64,000 nucleotides of DNA. Origin: Bryopsis sp. KO-2023. Its lineage: Eukaryota; Chlorophyta; Ulvophyceae; Bryopsidales; Bryopsidaceae. The number at the start of each line of letters is the position of its first letter. Position 1 is the first letter of the stretch. Shown in pieces: positions 54,501 through 64,000 of this stretch. The notes under the pieces are model-generated. The model did not search any database, had not been told where the DNA came from, and saw only the letters and a program-made list of their open reading frames with translations. The position numbers and the translations under genes are program-made. The stretch is from assembly GCA_030272585.1 (NCBI GenBank), contig BSYQ01000008.1, positions 248,001-312,000 on the forward strand, given 5' to 3'.

Positions 54501-56329
54501 TTCTGTCTGACCAAATCGCTTTGAAACTGGTGGGGAGCGATGGATACTGTGTCACAGAGGTAAGCAAAAATTGAGTTCCGAACCCGTATCACTTTCTAAC
54601 GATCGAGAACAAAGTCCTTATAGGAATTAAGTGGAACTGTATATATGCCAGCAAGAAATGCCTGTTTTTCTTGAAAAAAAGGAGGTTTTTTATATTGGGA
54701 AAACTGGGTATTCAACCAAGGGAAAAGAGAAAAATCAGCATAAAGTCGGCAAACCTCCCTTTTTCTTTTCCATCCCACCAGACCTTTCCCAGGTGCTTTC
54801 TGCATAACACTCCAGCATCTGTGTATTTAAGTTTGTTGTGTGGTGAATTAGCAAAGGCTGGCTTCGGTGCGGACATCGGCATGGAAAAATTCATGAACAT
54901 TAAATGCCGAACCAGCGGCCTCTCCCCCGACTGTGCCGTTATCGTGGCCACCGTCAGGGCCCTCAAAATGCATGGAGGGGGCCCAGCCGTCGTAGCTGGT
55001 CGACCCCTGGATGCTGTCTACTCCACAGAAAGTCCCGATTTGGTCAAGGCTGGGTGTTGCAATTTGCAAAGGCACATTTCCAACGCCAAGAAGTATGGAG
55101 TGCCGGTGGTGGTGGCCGTGAATCGATTTATTACGGACACGGATGCTGAATTGAAGGTGGTGTTGGATTCTGCACTCGAAGCCGGTGTGTATTTCCCCAC
55201 ATACATTTGAAAAAAACATGGATAAAATTTGGATGGGTGAAATTTTGCTCTGAAATTTTGCCTCACGCAACTCATTTTATTAGCACTGCATGTTTTATAC
55301 CAAGTTTTTGAAGGGTTTTTTTGTATGGGGACAGGTGCCGAGGGGGCTGTGGTTTGTGAACATTGGGAAAAAGGTGGCGAAGGTGCTGTGGAGCTGGGCA
55401 AAGCTGTGATGGCTGCCTGCGAGAAGAAATCTGATTTCAAATTCTTGTATGACCTCGACATTTCCATCAAAGTAAGCAATCCTCTACAGAGTGTTGGTCT
55501 GTAGCTGGTCTGGTGTTGGTCTGTAAGTGAAAAGTTTTTTTCTCAACGGGAAAATACGATACATTCAATTCATGGTTCTAAACCATGCGCATGATTCAAC
55601 AGCTGCAACTCAAATTTCGTAGAAAGTTGTGTCAATTTTTTTGTGGATGTTTGGTTTTTTTGATGCTGTAGGCGAAAATCGAGACCATTGCCAAGGAAAT
55701 GTACAGTGCAGGGAGTGTCGAGTATTTGCCAGAGGCCGAAAGGCAAATCGAGCAATTCACAAAGATGGGCTACAACCACCTGCCAATATGCATGGCAAAA
55801 ACGCAGTATTCCTTCAGTGCGGACCCCTCAGCAAAAGGTATTTCACCCGGATGAATGCTGAAGAAAAATCTGTATGGGTGATCTGTTCAATTTGAAAGTG
55901 AATCTCATCGACGAGTGCTGGTTGGGGGGGGGGGGGGGGGGGGGGGGGTATTCCCAGTCAATATGTTTGTTTAAATGGTTTCTAAATATCGAGTCGGTGG
56001 TCTTTCACTTGCTGTTTTATCAGGTGCTCCCTCTGGCTTCGTTCTTCCGATCAGGGAAGTGCGTGCGAGTGTGGGGGCTGGTTTTCTTTTCCCCTTGGTG
56101 GGGGATATGAACACCATGCCAGGATTGCCAACCAGACCATGCTTCTATGAGGTGATTAGTTTTCTGACTAAGAAATCTGTTTTGTCGTTCTCTTTGATTG
56201 TCTATTTATTTATGACTTTGCTCTACTGTAAAATATGGAAAAACATATGGCTTTGTGGCTGATCTTTTATTTTTGTCGTTGCAGATTGACATCGACCCAG
56301 AGACGGGAGGAGTGGTTGGGCTTTCATGA
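51592..56329 (+). CDS. Formate-tetrahydrofolate ligase (10-formyl-THF synthetase), monofunctional
   Basis: Twelve exons (51592-51732, 52075-52126, 52365-52462, 52777-53019, 53432-53623, 53850-53994, 54345-54559, 54857-55184, 55335-55471, 55672-55837, 56024-56151, 56285-56329) join to 1890 nt, 629 aa, the normal length of plant monofunctional enzymes. Conserved blocks in order: [15 protein letters not shown] (ATP loop, about 70-84), [105 protein letters not shown], and [20 protein letters not shown]. It makes 10-formyl-THF from formate, THF and ATP. There is no dehydrogenase/cyclohydrolase domain and no presequence, suggesting a cytosolic enzyme. The intron after 53623 uses a GC donor. The closing VVGLS resembles plant homologs. 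Confidence 0.97.
53148..53176. repeat. Poly-T tract in intron
   Basis: About 28 consecutive T within the ligase intron between 53019 and 53432. Confidence 0.9.
55926..55949. repeat. Poly-G tract in intron
   Basis: About 22-24 consecutive G in the ligase intron between 55837 and 56024. It could form quadruplex structure and is a likely length-error site. Confidence 0.85.
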
Positions 56330-56769
56330 TTTTGATTCTATTTTTTTGAGGGGGAGAGAGAGTGGTTGGAAGTTGCATTGATTTTTGTTATTCTTGTGCT
56401 ATTTTGCACCTCTTTTTTTTTTTCATTGGGATGTTTGGTACCTTTGAATCTGCTGTAGATTCTGAACATTGAATATCCAAATTATCGATCATCAGGAATG
56501 GCTGCTCCAGCCTGAACATTGAGGTCTCTGCCAAAATTAAATTCGATCTAATCTACAGCCGAGAAAACGCTCAGGATTGGCCAACACTCTGCTGCAGCAA
56601 ATCCATCTGGCAGAAGTCGGAACCCAACCAGGAGTATTTCTACTGCTCTGTGCCGGGCAAAGTTCACTTCAATCTGCTATTTTATCTGATTTTAATGGGG
56701 ATGCAGTACATAATTAAGGCTTTGTTGTAACCCGATATTGAAGTACAGATTGTTCCTCCAGTGTTCATA
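56330..56769. other. 3' flank of ligase with an unexplained open stretch
   Basis: From about 56515 to 56730 one frame stays open after a TCCAG acceptor-like site and ends in TAA. It encodes SLNIEVSAKIKFDLIYSREN, further Cys/Trp-containing residues and a hydrophobic end (LLFYLILMGMQYII). No family is recognised. It could be an exon relic or chance. Confidence 0.3.
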
Positions 56770-57638
56770 CAGTAGTGATTTCGATATAGTGCCGCCTTGC
56801 GCCCCAGCGAAAAAGCGGCACTATATCGAAACCGGCACTGTATCGAATCAGTGCCCGATCCATGATTTCCAGTCGGACTGGGTGCTGCGAGTGCGAAGAA
56901 CCAACACTTACGCGAGCAAAGCTTTTATTATGTTGGAAAAAAAATCAAGTTTAAATTGTTCCACCCACATTCCCAACTCAGTAACCCGCTACTTTTGCGA
57001 AAAGAAATCCCTCAACAAACTCGAGGCAAGTATACTCTCTCGTGTGCTTCTAGAAACCCATCAATACTGATGAAGGGATATTTGCAATCCAGCGATCTCG
57101 CACCCGACCTCCATCCGTCCGTCCGTTCAGCAACGCTGCGTGGGCATTGTAACTAAGAAAGACCAAAACGTTTTTTACAGCCTAATATCCGTTCCACAAG
57201 TCCCTTCTTATCCTTTTCCAACGCTCTTCGCCACCACAAACTATCTCAACTCTGAACCACATATCTTTACCCACAAATCTTACACCACTAAATTCCAGTC
57301 ATTAGTAGCCTTTCAAAGTGTCACAGTTTCTCGTCCACTGAACGCAGAGCACCAAGCCACAGGCAAAGGGAGGGACGCAGTGTTCTGATGAGACTTCAGT
57401 CTGACATGAAATTTTCTCGTAATACAGAACTCGCTTGTGATGTTTTTTGCGGCTCCTTCATTTTCCAGTTTTCTGTTAGATTCTTATCATCCTTGTGCAG
57501 ATGTTTGAAATAGTGCCGGTTTTGCCCCAAAGCCGTCAAAACGGCATTATATCGATTCAGTTCTGGTTCTGGAAGAAAAGCGGCACTATACTGAAAGCCG
57601 GCACTATATAGAGCGGCACTATATCGAAATCACTACTG
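56770..57638. mobile_element. Non-autonomous pogo/Tc1-mariner-like element (family 2)
   Basis: The first 26 bp (beginning CAGTAGTGATTTCGATATAG, ending TGCCGC) are repeated as a perfect inverted copy at the right end. TA flanks both sides (56768-56769 and 57639-57640). Inside, the motif GCGGCACTATA(T)CGAAA recurs several times near each end as subterminal repeats, which in related transposons are transposase-binding sites. At 869 bp the interior has no transposase-like frame. The terminal CAGTAG is shared with the 47.6-kb element but the rest differs, so it is a separate family. Confidence 0.85.
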
Positions 57639-58218
57639 TATATATTCGGGACTCAATGATCAGCAGGGGCTGCCCTGTACCACTACATTCAGGCTGTTTT
57701 CAATTCCACTAGAAATTTGTTCATTCCAAGAATGTTGAATCTTGTGGGTGTCCATTATCATTCACTTGAAATGAGAAATTTCAGACAGGAGGAATTTCCA
57801 GATTGGGATGGCCCCAACCATGAAACACTTTGTTCACTTTACAACCAAAAAAAAGCACAGAGTCACTGGTTTGGCCAGCGCATCAAAATGATCAGGAATC
57901 TTCCAGTTTCACAAGTCCTATGTCCCCCGGGAGCGCTTAATTCAGAAAACTCTTTGAATATTTTTTTTCCTCCCTCTTCCTATTGGCCACGAAAAATAAA
58001 ACGTTGAACAAAACCTTAACATATCTGCTACTTGCATCTCATTCCTTCGTTGGAAATCGTAACTTAACTGAAATGAACAATGAAAAACAAAATCGTGCAC
58101 CATGGATAAAATAGCCAAAACTGATCAAAATCAACCCTTGAAATTGAAATGAAACAGGCAGCAATCTTCCTTTTGCATTACTACAGAAAACCCCTATGGA
58201 CATTCTCTTCTCAGAAAC
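57639..58218. other. Intergenic, 3' flank of the five-PAN gene
   Basis: No gene is seen. A/T-rich sequence. Confidence 0.4.
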
Positions 58219-61200
58219 TTATGCAGCGCAAACACCGTTCCCCTTGTCAGTGCTGAGCAAAAAGTTTTTGGCAATGATCTGCAGGGACTCTGGCTCATCC
58301 GTAAGATCCAGATCTTTCAAGGCAGCCCTCAAGTTCTTGAGATCCTTGGATGACTCTGGAAATCCCACAAAAAACAAGAAAATCAATAAACCAACCAGCC
58401 AACACAATGCCAATCAGTTTATCGGCCAGCACATAAGTATCATGCAATTATAAGCCGACAGGGAGAGGTGAGTCAAGGTGCTATACCAAATATGTGGGGT
58501 TTAGAATCGATGGAGCCCTTTTCTTGGAGCATAAAATGAAGCAGATAAAAACTGGGTTGACAGCACTCACGTCTGGGCATGATGAATCCACTGGCACTGC
58601 ATTTCGCACACAGTATTGGTGGCTCCTGCACGTCCTTCAGCCAGCACCTGCCATTTTTGGTGCGAGTCCACACTATGCAACCTGAGGGGGGAAAAAAAGA
58701 GATCATCTTTAATGCACTGAACATCTCCAATCAGATAGCAGCAAAAAAGATACACGACTTGCAACAAGTTGCATCCTTGGAATGCCATTTTGAGATGTAT
58801 GACTGTTTGATTTGAGAAAGAAAAGTGATCGCTGTGTTGATTGGGCACTCACTTGGCTCTGCTTTGCACGCCTCGCAGCATTCAGCGTCGGACTGTGTTC
58901 GAATCGATTTTTTGGAAATATCTCCACCCAAGAAATCGATCTCAGGGAGCAGCACACAGTCTGCCGTGGGTACAGAATCTGAGTCTGACCCTGAGTCTGA
59001 CCCTGAATCCGAACCAGAATCTGACTCTGCAAACAAGAAATGAAAGAAAACACTCTTAGCTGTGCAGCAAAATTTAGCTGGAGGTGGGGGGGAGGTGGGT
59101 TGCATGCTGGATGAACAAATCATTTGTCAGTTTAAAAAAAATATATATGGCCGGACAAAGGAGCAGCACAGCACTCACGTCTGTAGAGGATCATCCCACT
59201 GGCACTGCATTTAACACATCTGCTTGCTTCAGTCTGCGTTTTCTTGAGCCAGCACACCCCCTTCTTCGTGCGGGTCCATGAAACACAAACTGGGGGAAAA
59301 AAATGGCAAAAAAACCAGTTTGTTACACATTTGCAATCAGGATTGGCAGATGCAACATAAGGTATGAAAAAAACTGGGTTCTGTTCAAGAAACAAAGATT
59401 TCCAAAACACTGTTTATGAAACAGACTTGATCAAACTCACTTGGCTCCTTCAAACACAAATCGCAGCATTCATCATCAGTGTCTGCTGGAACACCTCCAC
59501 CAATATCCCCGCCGAAAAAGTCAATTTCAGGGAAGTGGGCACACTCCTTTTTGGGCGGTGGTTCCTCTGTACCAATAGTAAACAAATTAATAAATAAATA
59601 ACATGCACACAAGTTTCACAGACAAGAATTGCATTGCATGGTTTGATATGACACATCAAATCACATCGTCTGACACAGAACACGGCAAATAAATCTATAA
59701 TTATAAATGCTCTTTCAATATTATTTGGAAGCATGTATATTTGATTCCATTCGTCTCGATGTGATTGGGCTAGACTAAGAAAAACACTGTGTGAAAACTG
59801 GTTGATAAACCAATCTTTCGTCCGCAATGACAGCACAGCACTCACGTCTGGAGAGGATCATTCCACTGGCACTGCACTTAAGACATCTGGTTGCCTCATT
59901 CCTCTTTTTCTTCAGCGTGCAATCACCATTTCTGTAGCGAGTCCATGCAACACATTCTGTGGAATAAAAAAAACAGATTGAACATTTTCAATACGTGATA
60001 CACCAGCACATGCCCCGTAGGTATGATGTTCACTTGCTTTTTTCTTTCCTTTTTATTCCAAAAAGGACCCTGGAATCTACTGGGTTATACACTCACGTGG
60101 CTCCGCTTGGCACAGCTTGCAGCATTCAGCATCGCTGTTCGTATCAACAGCATCCCCTAGATCGCCGCCTTCGAATTCATTTCCAGGGAACAGGAAACAA
60201 TCATCATTCGACTTAGGTGCCTGAGGAGTTGACTTTTTGTTCAGCTTTGGACTCGGCCTTGGAGTTGTCTTTGGAACTGGCTTACGGCCCTTAGCTGCCT
60301 CTGTTAAAAGAAGACGAGGATGCACACAAGTTTCAAATCAACACTACAGTATGTCATGAAATAAAAAGGGGTTGGGGGGGTGCTTCCAGAACAGTGTTCA
60401 GATTTCTTCCAGCGTATGACTTCTATGGTCAAAGGAGAATGGTGAATGAAATTTCAACAATGGACCCCTCCAAAGCAGCTAATGGTATGATCAACTGATG
60501 CCAAAGCTTTTTTGCACTGAAACTGAAAACTATTCACTCCAACAGGACATTGTATACATGAGGCTTACATAGCACTAGCAAGAATATATCCGATTGATAC
60601 GAACGATCCTGGGATGATATGTGTTATTTGATTTTCTTGTTTGAATTTTTTGGATCGGAGCGATGACTGCATATCGCCCAGTTGCATGCGAACGAGCCCT
60701 CAATTGAGAAACAGAATTTGAAGAAGAGAAAACAGCACAACGCTCACGTCTGGAGAGGATCGATCCACTGGCGGTACACTTGGCACATTTGGTCGGCTCA
60801 TTCTGAATGTTCTTCAACCAACAGCTCCCATCCTTGGTGCGGGTCCATGCAACACACTCTATGAAGAAAAAAACAATCCACAGTAAGCACATGCTTCCTC
60901 ACAGTTGCAATCAGCCATCAGTTCAGGCCACACAAAATAAGGATCACAGGAAGAACATGTCACTGCTCAGAAATTGGTTTGGGTTTGAGGTTGCCCAGAA
61001 CTCACCTGGCTCCGATTTACAGAACTCGCAGCATTGAGCATTGGATTTCGACGGCACTTCTCGAGAAATATCCCCGCCAAAAAAGTCGATGTTAGGAAAC
61101 TGCACGCACTCTTCATCACCTGAGCCCTTTTTAGTTTTGGCACTACTTTGGATAGATATCTCTACAGAAACAAAAACACAACGCATGCAACTTCAATGTG

Positions 61201-62463
61201 GGTGCGATAGACAGGCAGCAGCAGAAGTGCCAGCCACGTTCAATCATTGCTCAATCTGGGATTGACATGGAGAAAATCAAAGAATGCTATTTAGGAAAAC
61301 AACCAGCACAGTACCCAGTTTTTTTTGGATCAATCCACTGGCGGTACATTTTCCACATTTGGTTGGGTCAGCCACCGTATCCTTCAGGAAACACCTTCCA
61401 TCTTTGATGCGGGTCCATGCAACGCAGTCTGTGGAAAAACAAATCAAACTTCTGTGAATACTTGCAAGTTGTGCAGGCCGCATTACTTATGGGTTCTGCC
61501 GAATATGAAACCAGTGGTCCAAGAACCACCCAAAGCGAAATTGGATGGCACTCACCTGAATTCTCTTGGCACAAGTCACAGCATTCACCATCCGTCTTTG
61601 TTCGAATTGCATCAATATCGCCGCCATTGAAGTCAATTCCAGGAAACAGAGAACATCCCTTTCCGCGAGAAGATTGTGCCTCTATCAAACAGCAACAAAG
61701 AAAAATCACAAAAAGACACGTAAGCATAGAAACTGGGGTCTAAATGTCGCTGAGGGCAGTCACATTGATACATCCACATACATCATTCAACGATCCTGGT
61801 TGGCAGCGTTCAACGCAAGGATATGCAACAGACTGACGTTGTTGTTTCTGTACAGCCCCCTCTGAGGTGTAGATATTTTTGATGGGCAGGGACGCTGCTG
61901 GCGCCCTCGTACGATGCTCGTGAGCGTTTACTTTCGTTCCGAAGTATGGAGACGACGCACGGGAAAGGTGTGAAACGTATGTAACATTCCGGAACTTTCT
62001 ATGCAGGTGTAAAAAAAGAGAGATAGTCCTGGAAGATGTCGCTCGATGTTACAGGGAGAGGTTGAGGTTGCAGTGGCAGGTTTGTGTGAATTTACGCAGC
62101 ACACCACGCAACTGACAGCAGCGGTGAGGAATATGTTTTTTCTCCGATCTCAAACCAAGCAAGCAAGCATATCACCACACGCGCAGGTGCCCTCAACAGC
62201 GATGTGATAAACAAGATACTTTCTCGCTCTGAACACGTTGAGTCAGCTTGTAGACTTTCGCTAACATAAAGACAGCCATACGACGGCCTCGACATCGCGA
62301 TCAGTTTCCTCCGCCCCCAGTGGCAGAACTTTGAGCTGTGCGTGCCTCAGATTGTTAACCTTGCGGAAAGCATTTGATGGATCCCGTTCTCACCTGTTTC
62401 TCTAAACAAAAACCCAGTGGTCGCGAGAACAAGGCAAAGACCCAGGCAACTTATGCGATGCAT
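58219..62463 (-). CDS. Secreted protein with five PAN/apple modules (516 aa)
   Basis: Twelve exons on the minus strand (62394-62463, 61556-61681, 61315-61428, 61006-61161, 60748-60858, 60097-60300, 59846-59956, 59441-59566, 59179-59289, 58853-59026, 58571-58681, 58219-58355) sum to 1551 nt. All eleven introns are phase 1. Exon 1 is a signal peptide (MHRISCLGLCLVLATTGFLF-RETG). Exons 2-11 form five pairs. The first exon of each pair encodes C-x-x-FPxIDFxGGDI and ECCxLCxxEP. The second encodes CVAWTRxKxGxCWLK and CxKCxASG. Linkers vary: one is Lys/Pro-rich (exon 6), one an acidic SDSG repeat (exon 10). Exon 12 is a short helical tail. PAN/apple modules mediate extracellular protein or carbohydrate binding; the ligand is unknown. 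It is a paralog of the gene at 25.4-27.3 kb. Confidence 0.88.
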
Positions 62464-63518
62464 GATGGAGAGATATCGGGTGGAATGGAACCCTGTAGTA
62501 AAAGTCCTTTGAGATGGGCACCTCACGGCTTATAAAACCCAGCACAGCAACAAATCCGCGCCACGGCGCAATCTTATAAACATGGTGATGGCCAGAGTGT
62601 CATTCACATGAACGGCAAGGAAACAACTTACGCAACATGACAGACATACCCACCTCACTGTACGAGGTGAGTTTGCGGCTGGAACGGAAGCAGGATAGAC
62701 GCGCCTTTCCTGCTTCTTTCCTACGCGCGCGTGTGGGAAAAACTTCGGTGTGACGGATCAGATAGATTGAGACAAGGAAGTGAGTGAGAGTGCAGGTCCA
62801 GCCCCCTTCACGGCGGCTTGAAACACAAGAGATAACACGGCACTTTTCTCCTTTCTACGCCCAACCCTGTTCAGTCACAAAAACAACAATTTCTCTCCCA
62901 AACGAAGGACCAGCGCGGCGAAGAAGTGGGTTGAAGCAGTGCGAGCGACGCTACCACGTGGTAGATCGGTGAGGCGCCAGTCTGACTGGGACGCGGCCCG
63001 TTTGGGAGGAAAATTCACTGGCCAGTGGCTTTTCTAAAACCAGACAAACCACAAAGGTTTGTAAACAACAAACAAACAAACAACTTTGGTAGGCTTTTGT
63101 CTCACGTCCCTGAATGAGAAAAGTTACAATGACTCTCCCTCCCTCGTTTCATTTACCCCCACTGCTGCGACCCCGGCCCGCTGAGATACAGACACCAATG
63201 GGAATTAATTAATTGTTTACTAAGGGGAATTTTAACCTGCCTAGAGTCAATCAATCAATATTACATACGCACAAGCTTAATTACACAAGTCCGTATCTAC
63301 AAACAATGAATGCAGAAGCCCAGGCCTCACAAACAAATAGGACTTACAAATCCGCCCACACCTCTCATTCACACAAACCTTCGCTCACCCTACTTGCTCG
63401 TGGCGAGGAGAATTCAGTCCTTGGGGAGAGAAATATCAATCAATCAATTCAATGTGGTCGTGCCTCGAGAGAAATATACAACGTTGCGCCTTAAAACAAT
63501 GTTTCTGTTGCATGGTCC
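62464..63518. other. Promoter side of the five-PAN gene; no gene seen
   Basis: GC-mixed sequence with no supported reading frame. It contains (AAAC)n near 63066-63082 and ends at the dispersed repeat. Confidence 0.4.
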
Positions 63519-63781
63519 CTGTAGAAAAGGTTAGAGGGGGAAGAGGTGGATGGTGAACTACGTGGGCTTTTGTGAGGGTCCACAGGCGGTACAGGAAGAT
63601 TTGGTGTATTGGTTCAGTACAGTGGTTTTCTGGAGGACAGGCAGTACTTGGAAAGGGGAAGGATAAAATGTTGTGAAAGGAACGATACGATTAGTTCTTG
63701 TAAGTCCCTTCAGGGCAAAGCCCAAGTGTGTCTCTTGTGTGTTCCACCCAACTGGATCGAGTCCAGTAAGACTATTGTTAC
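63519..63781 (-). repeat. Dispersed repeat, copy B (inverted relative to copy A)
   Basis: Reverse complement of 17733-17995 with only scattered substitutions. It starts at CTGTAGAAAAGG and ends at ACTATTGTTA. See copy A for features and limits. Confidence 0.85.
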
Positions 63782-64000
63782 AGTCCCCAGCCTTCTCAAC
63801 CTTGAACGTGCAAAGAAACATCATCAACATTGTGGACGAATGGGACAGATGTTTGGATTTGGAAGGATTCCTGATTTGGTTTTGCTTGCACTAAAAAACT
63901 GTAAACTTTTCAACATTTTTTTACAGCGTGCTAAAAAGTCTAACCAAACAAAAACCACAAACCCCTTTTCCCGACTCTCGCAAACATACAGTCAACCTTC
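63782..64000. other. Window end, no gene seen
   Basis: Sequence beyond the repeat boundary has no supported gene; it may belong to a feature cut by the window edge. Confidence 0.3.

Noticed and set aside
1..64000. CRISPR arrays, rRNA genes, bacterial operons or prophage
   Set aside because: No regularly spaced repeats, no rRNA-like sequence and consistent spliceosomal introns; the window is nuclear eukaryotic DNA.

Overview
This is a nuclear, intron-rich eukaryotic window of roughly 43-46 % GC (estimated by eye). It has long homopolymer T/A tracts, short GT-AG introns and no bacterial gene organisation. The gene set points to a green-lineage alga with motile cells. It carries the flagellar central-apparatus armadillo protein SPAG6/PF16, an early-light-induced chlorophyll-binding protein with a simple plastid transit peptide, a monofunctional plant-type formate-tetrahydrofolate ligase, a plant TOM1/TOM3-type membrane protein and two helical-repeat (PPR or PPR-like) proteins. 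The species cannot be fixed from the sequence alone. Exon structures were rebuilt by hand from splice sites. For nearly all genes the summed coding length is a multiple of three.

Layout: 0-10 kb holds a small signal-peptide/membrane protein (minus), SPAG6/PF16 (minus) and an ELIP (minus). 10-20 kb holds a 12+ exon PPR gene (plus), a peroxiredoxin-like 2 protein (minus), one copy of a dispersed repeat, and a glycosyltransferase-8-like gene that looks frameshifted (minus). 20-30 kb holds a small secreted acidic protein (minus), a GNAT acetyltransferase (plus), a one-module PAN/apple secreted protein (plus) and a BTB plus glycine-rich fusion (minus). A broken copy of the BTB gene's tail follows at about 30.2 kb. 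From 30.4 to 43.7 kb the window is mostly low-complexity polypyrimidine/polypurine DNA. It is interrupted by a PPR-like gene (33.0-36.4 kb) and an intronless acidic protein with an N-terminal lipidation motif (40.6-41.6 kb). 43.8-51 kb holds a TOM1-like gene (minus), a divergent intronless YnfA/UPF0060 gene (plus), a small pogo-like inverted-repeat element and a PEMT-family membrane methyltransferase (minus). 51.6-56.3 kb is formate-THF ligase (plus), followed by a second pogo-like element. 58.2-62.5 kb is a five-module PAN/apple secreted protein (minus). The window ends in an inverted second copy of the 17.7-kb repeat.

No operons exist here. The genes look like unrelated neighbours, apart from the two PAN-domain paralogs about 33 kb apart, the BTB gene with its decayed partial duplicate, and the TOM1/YnfA pair that shares a divergent promoter interval. 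The most interesting items are the PAN family built from symmetric phase-1 exon pairs, the BTB/glycine-rich fusion, the intronless bacterial-family gene YnfA, and two inverted-repeat element families flanked by TA.
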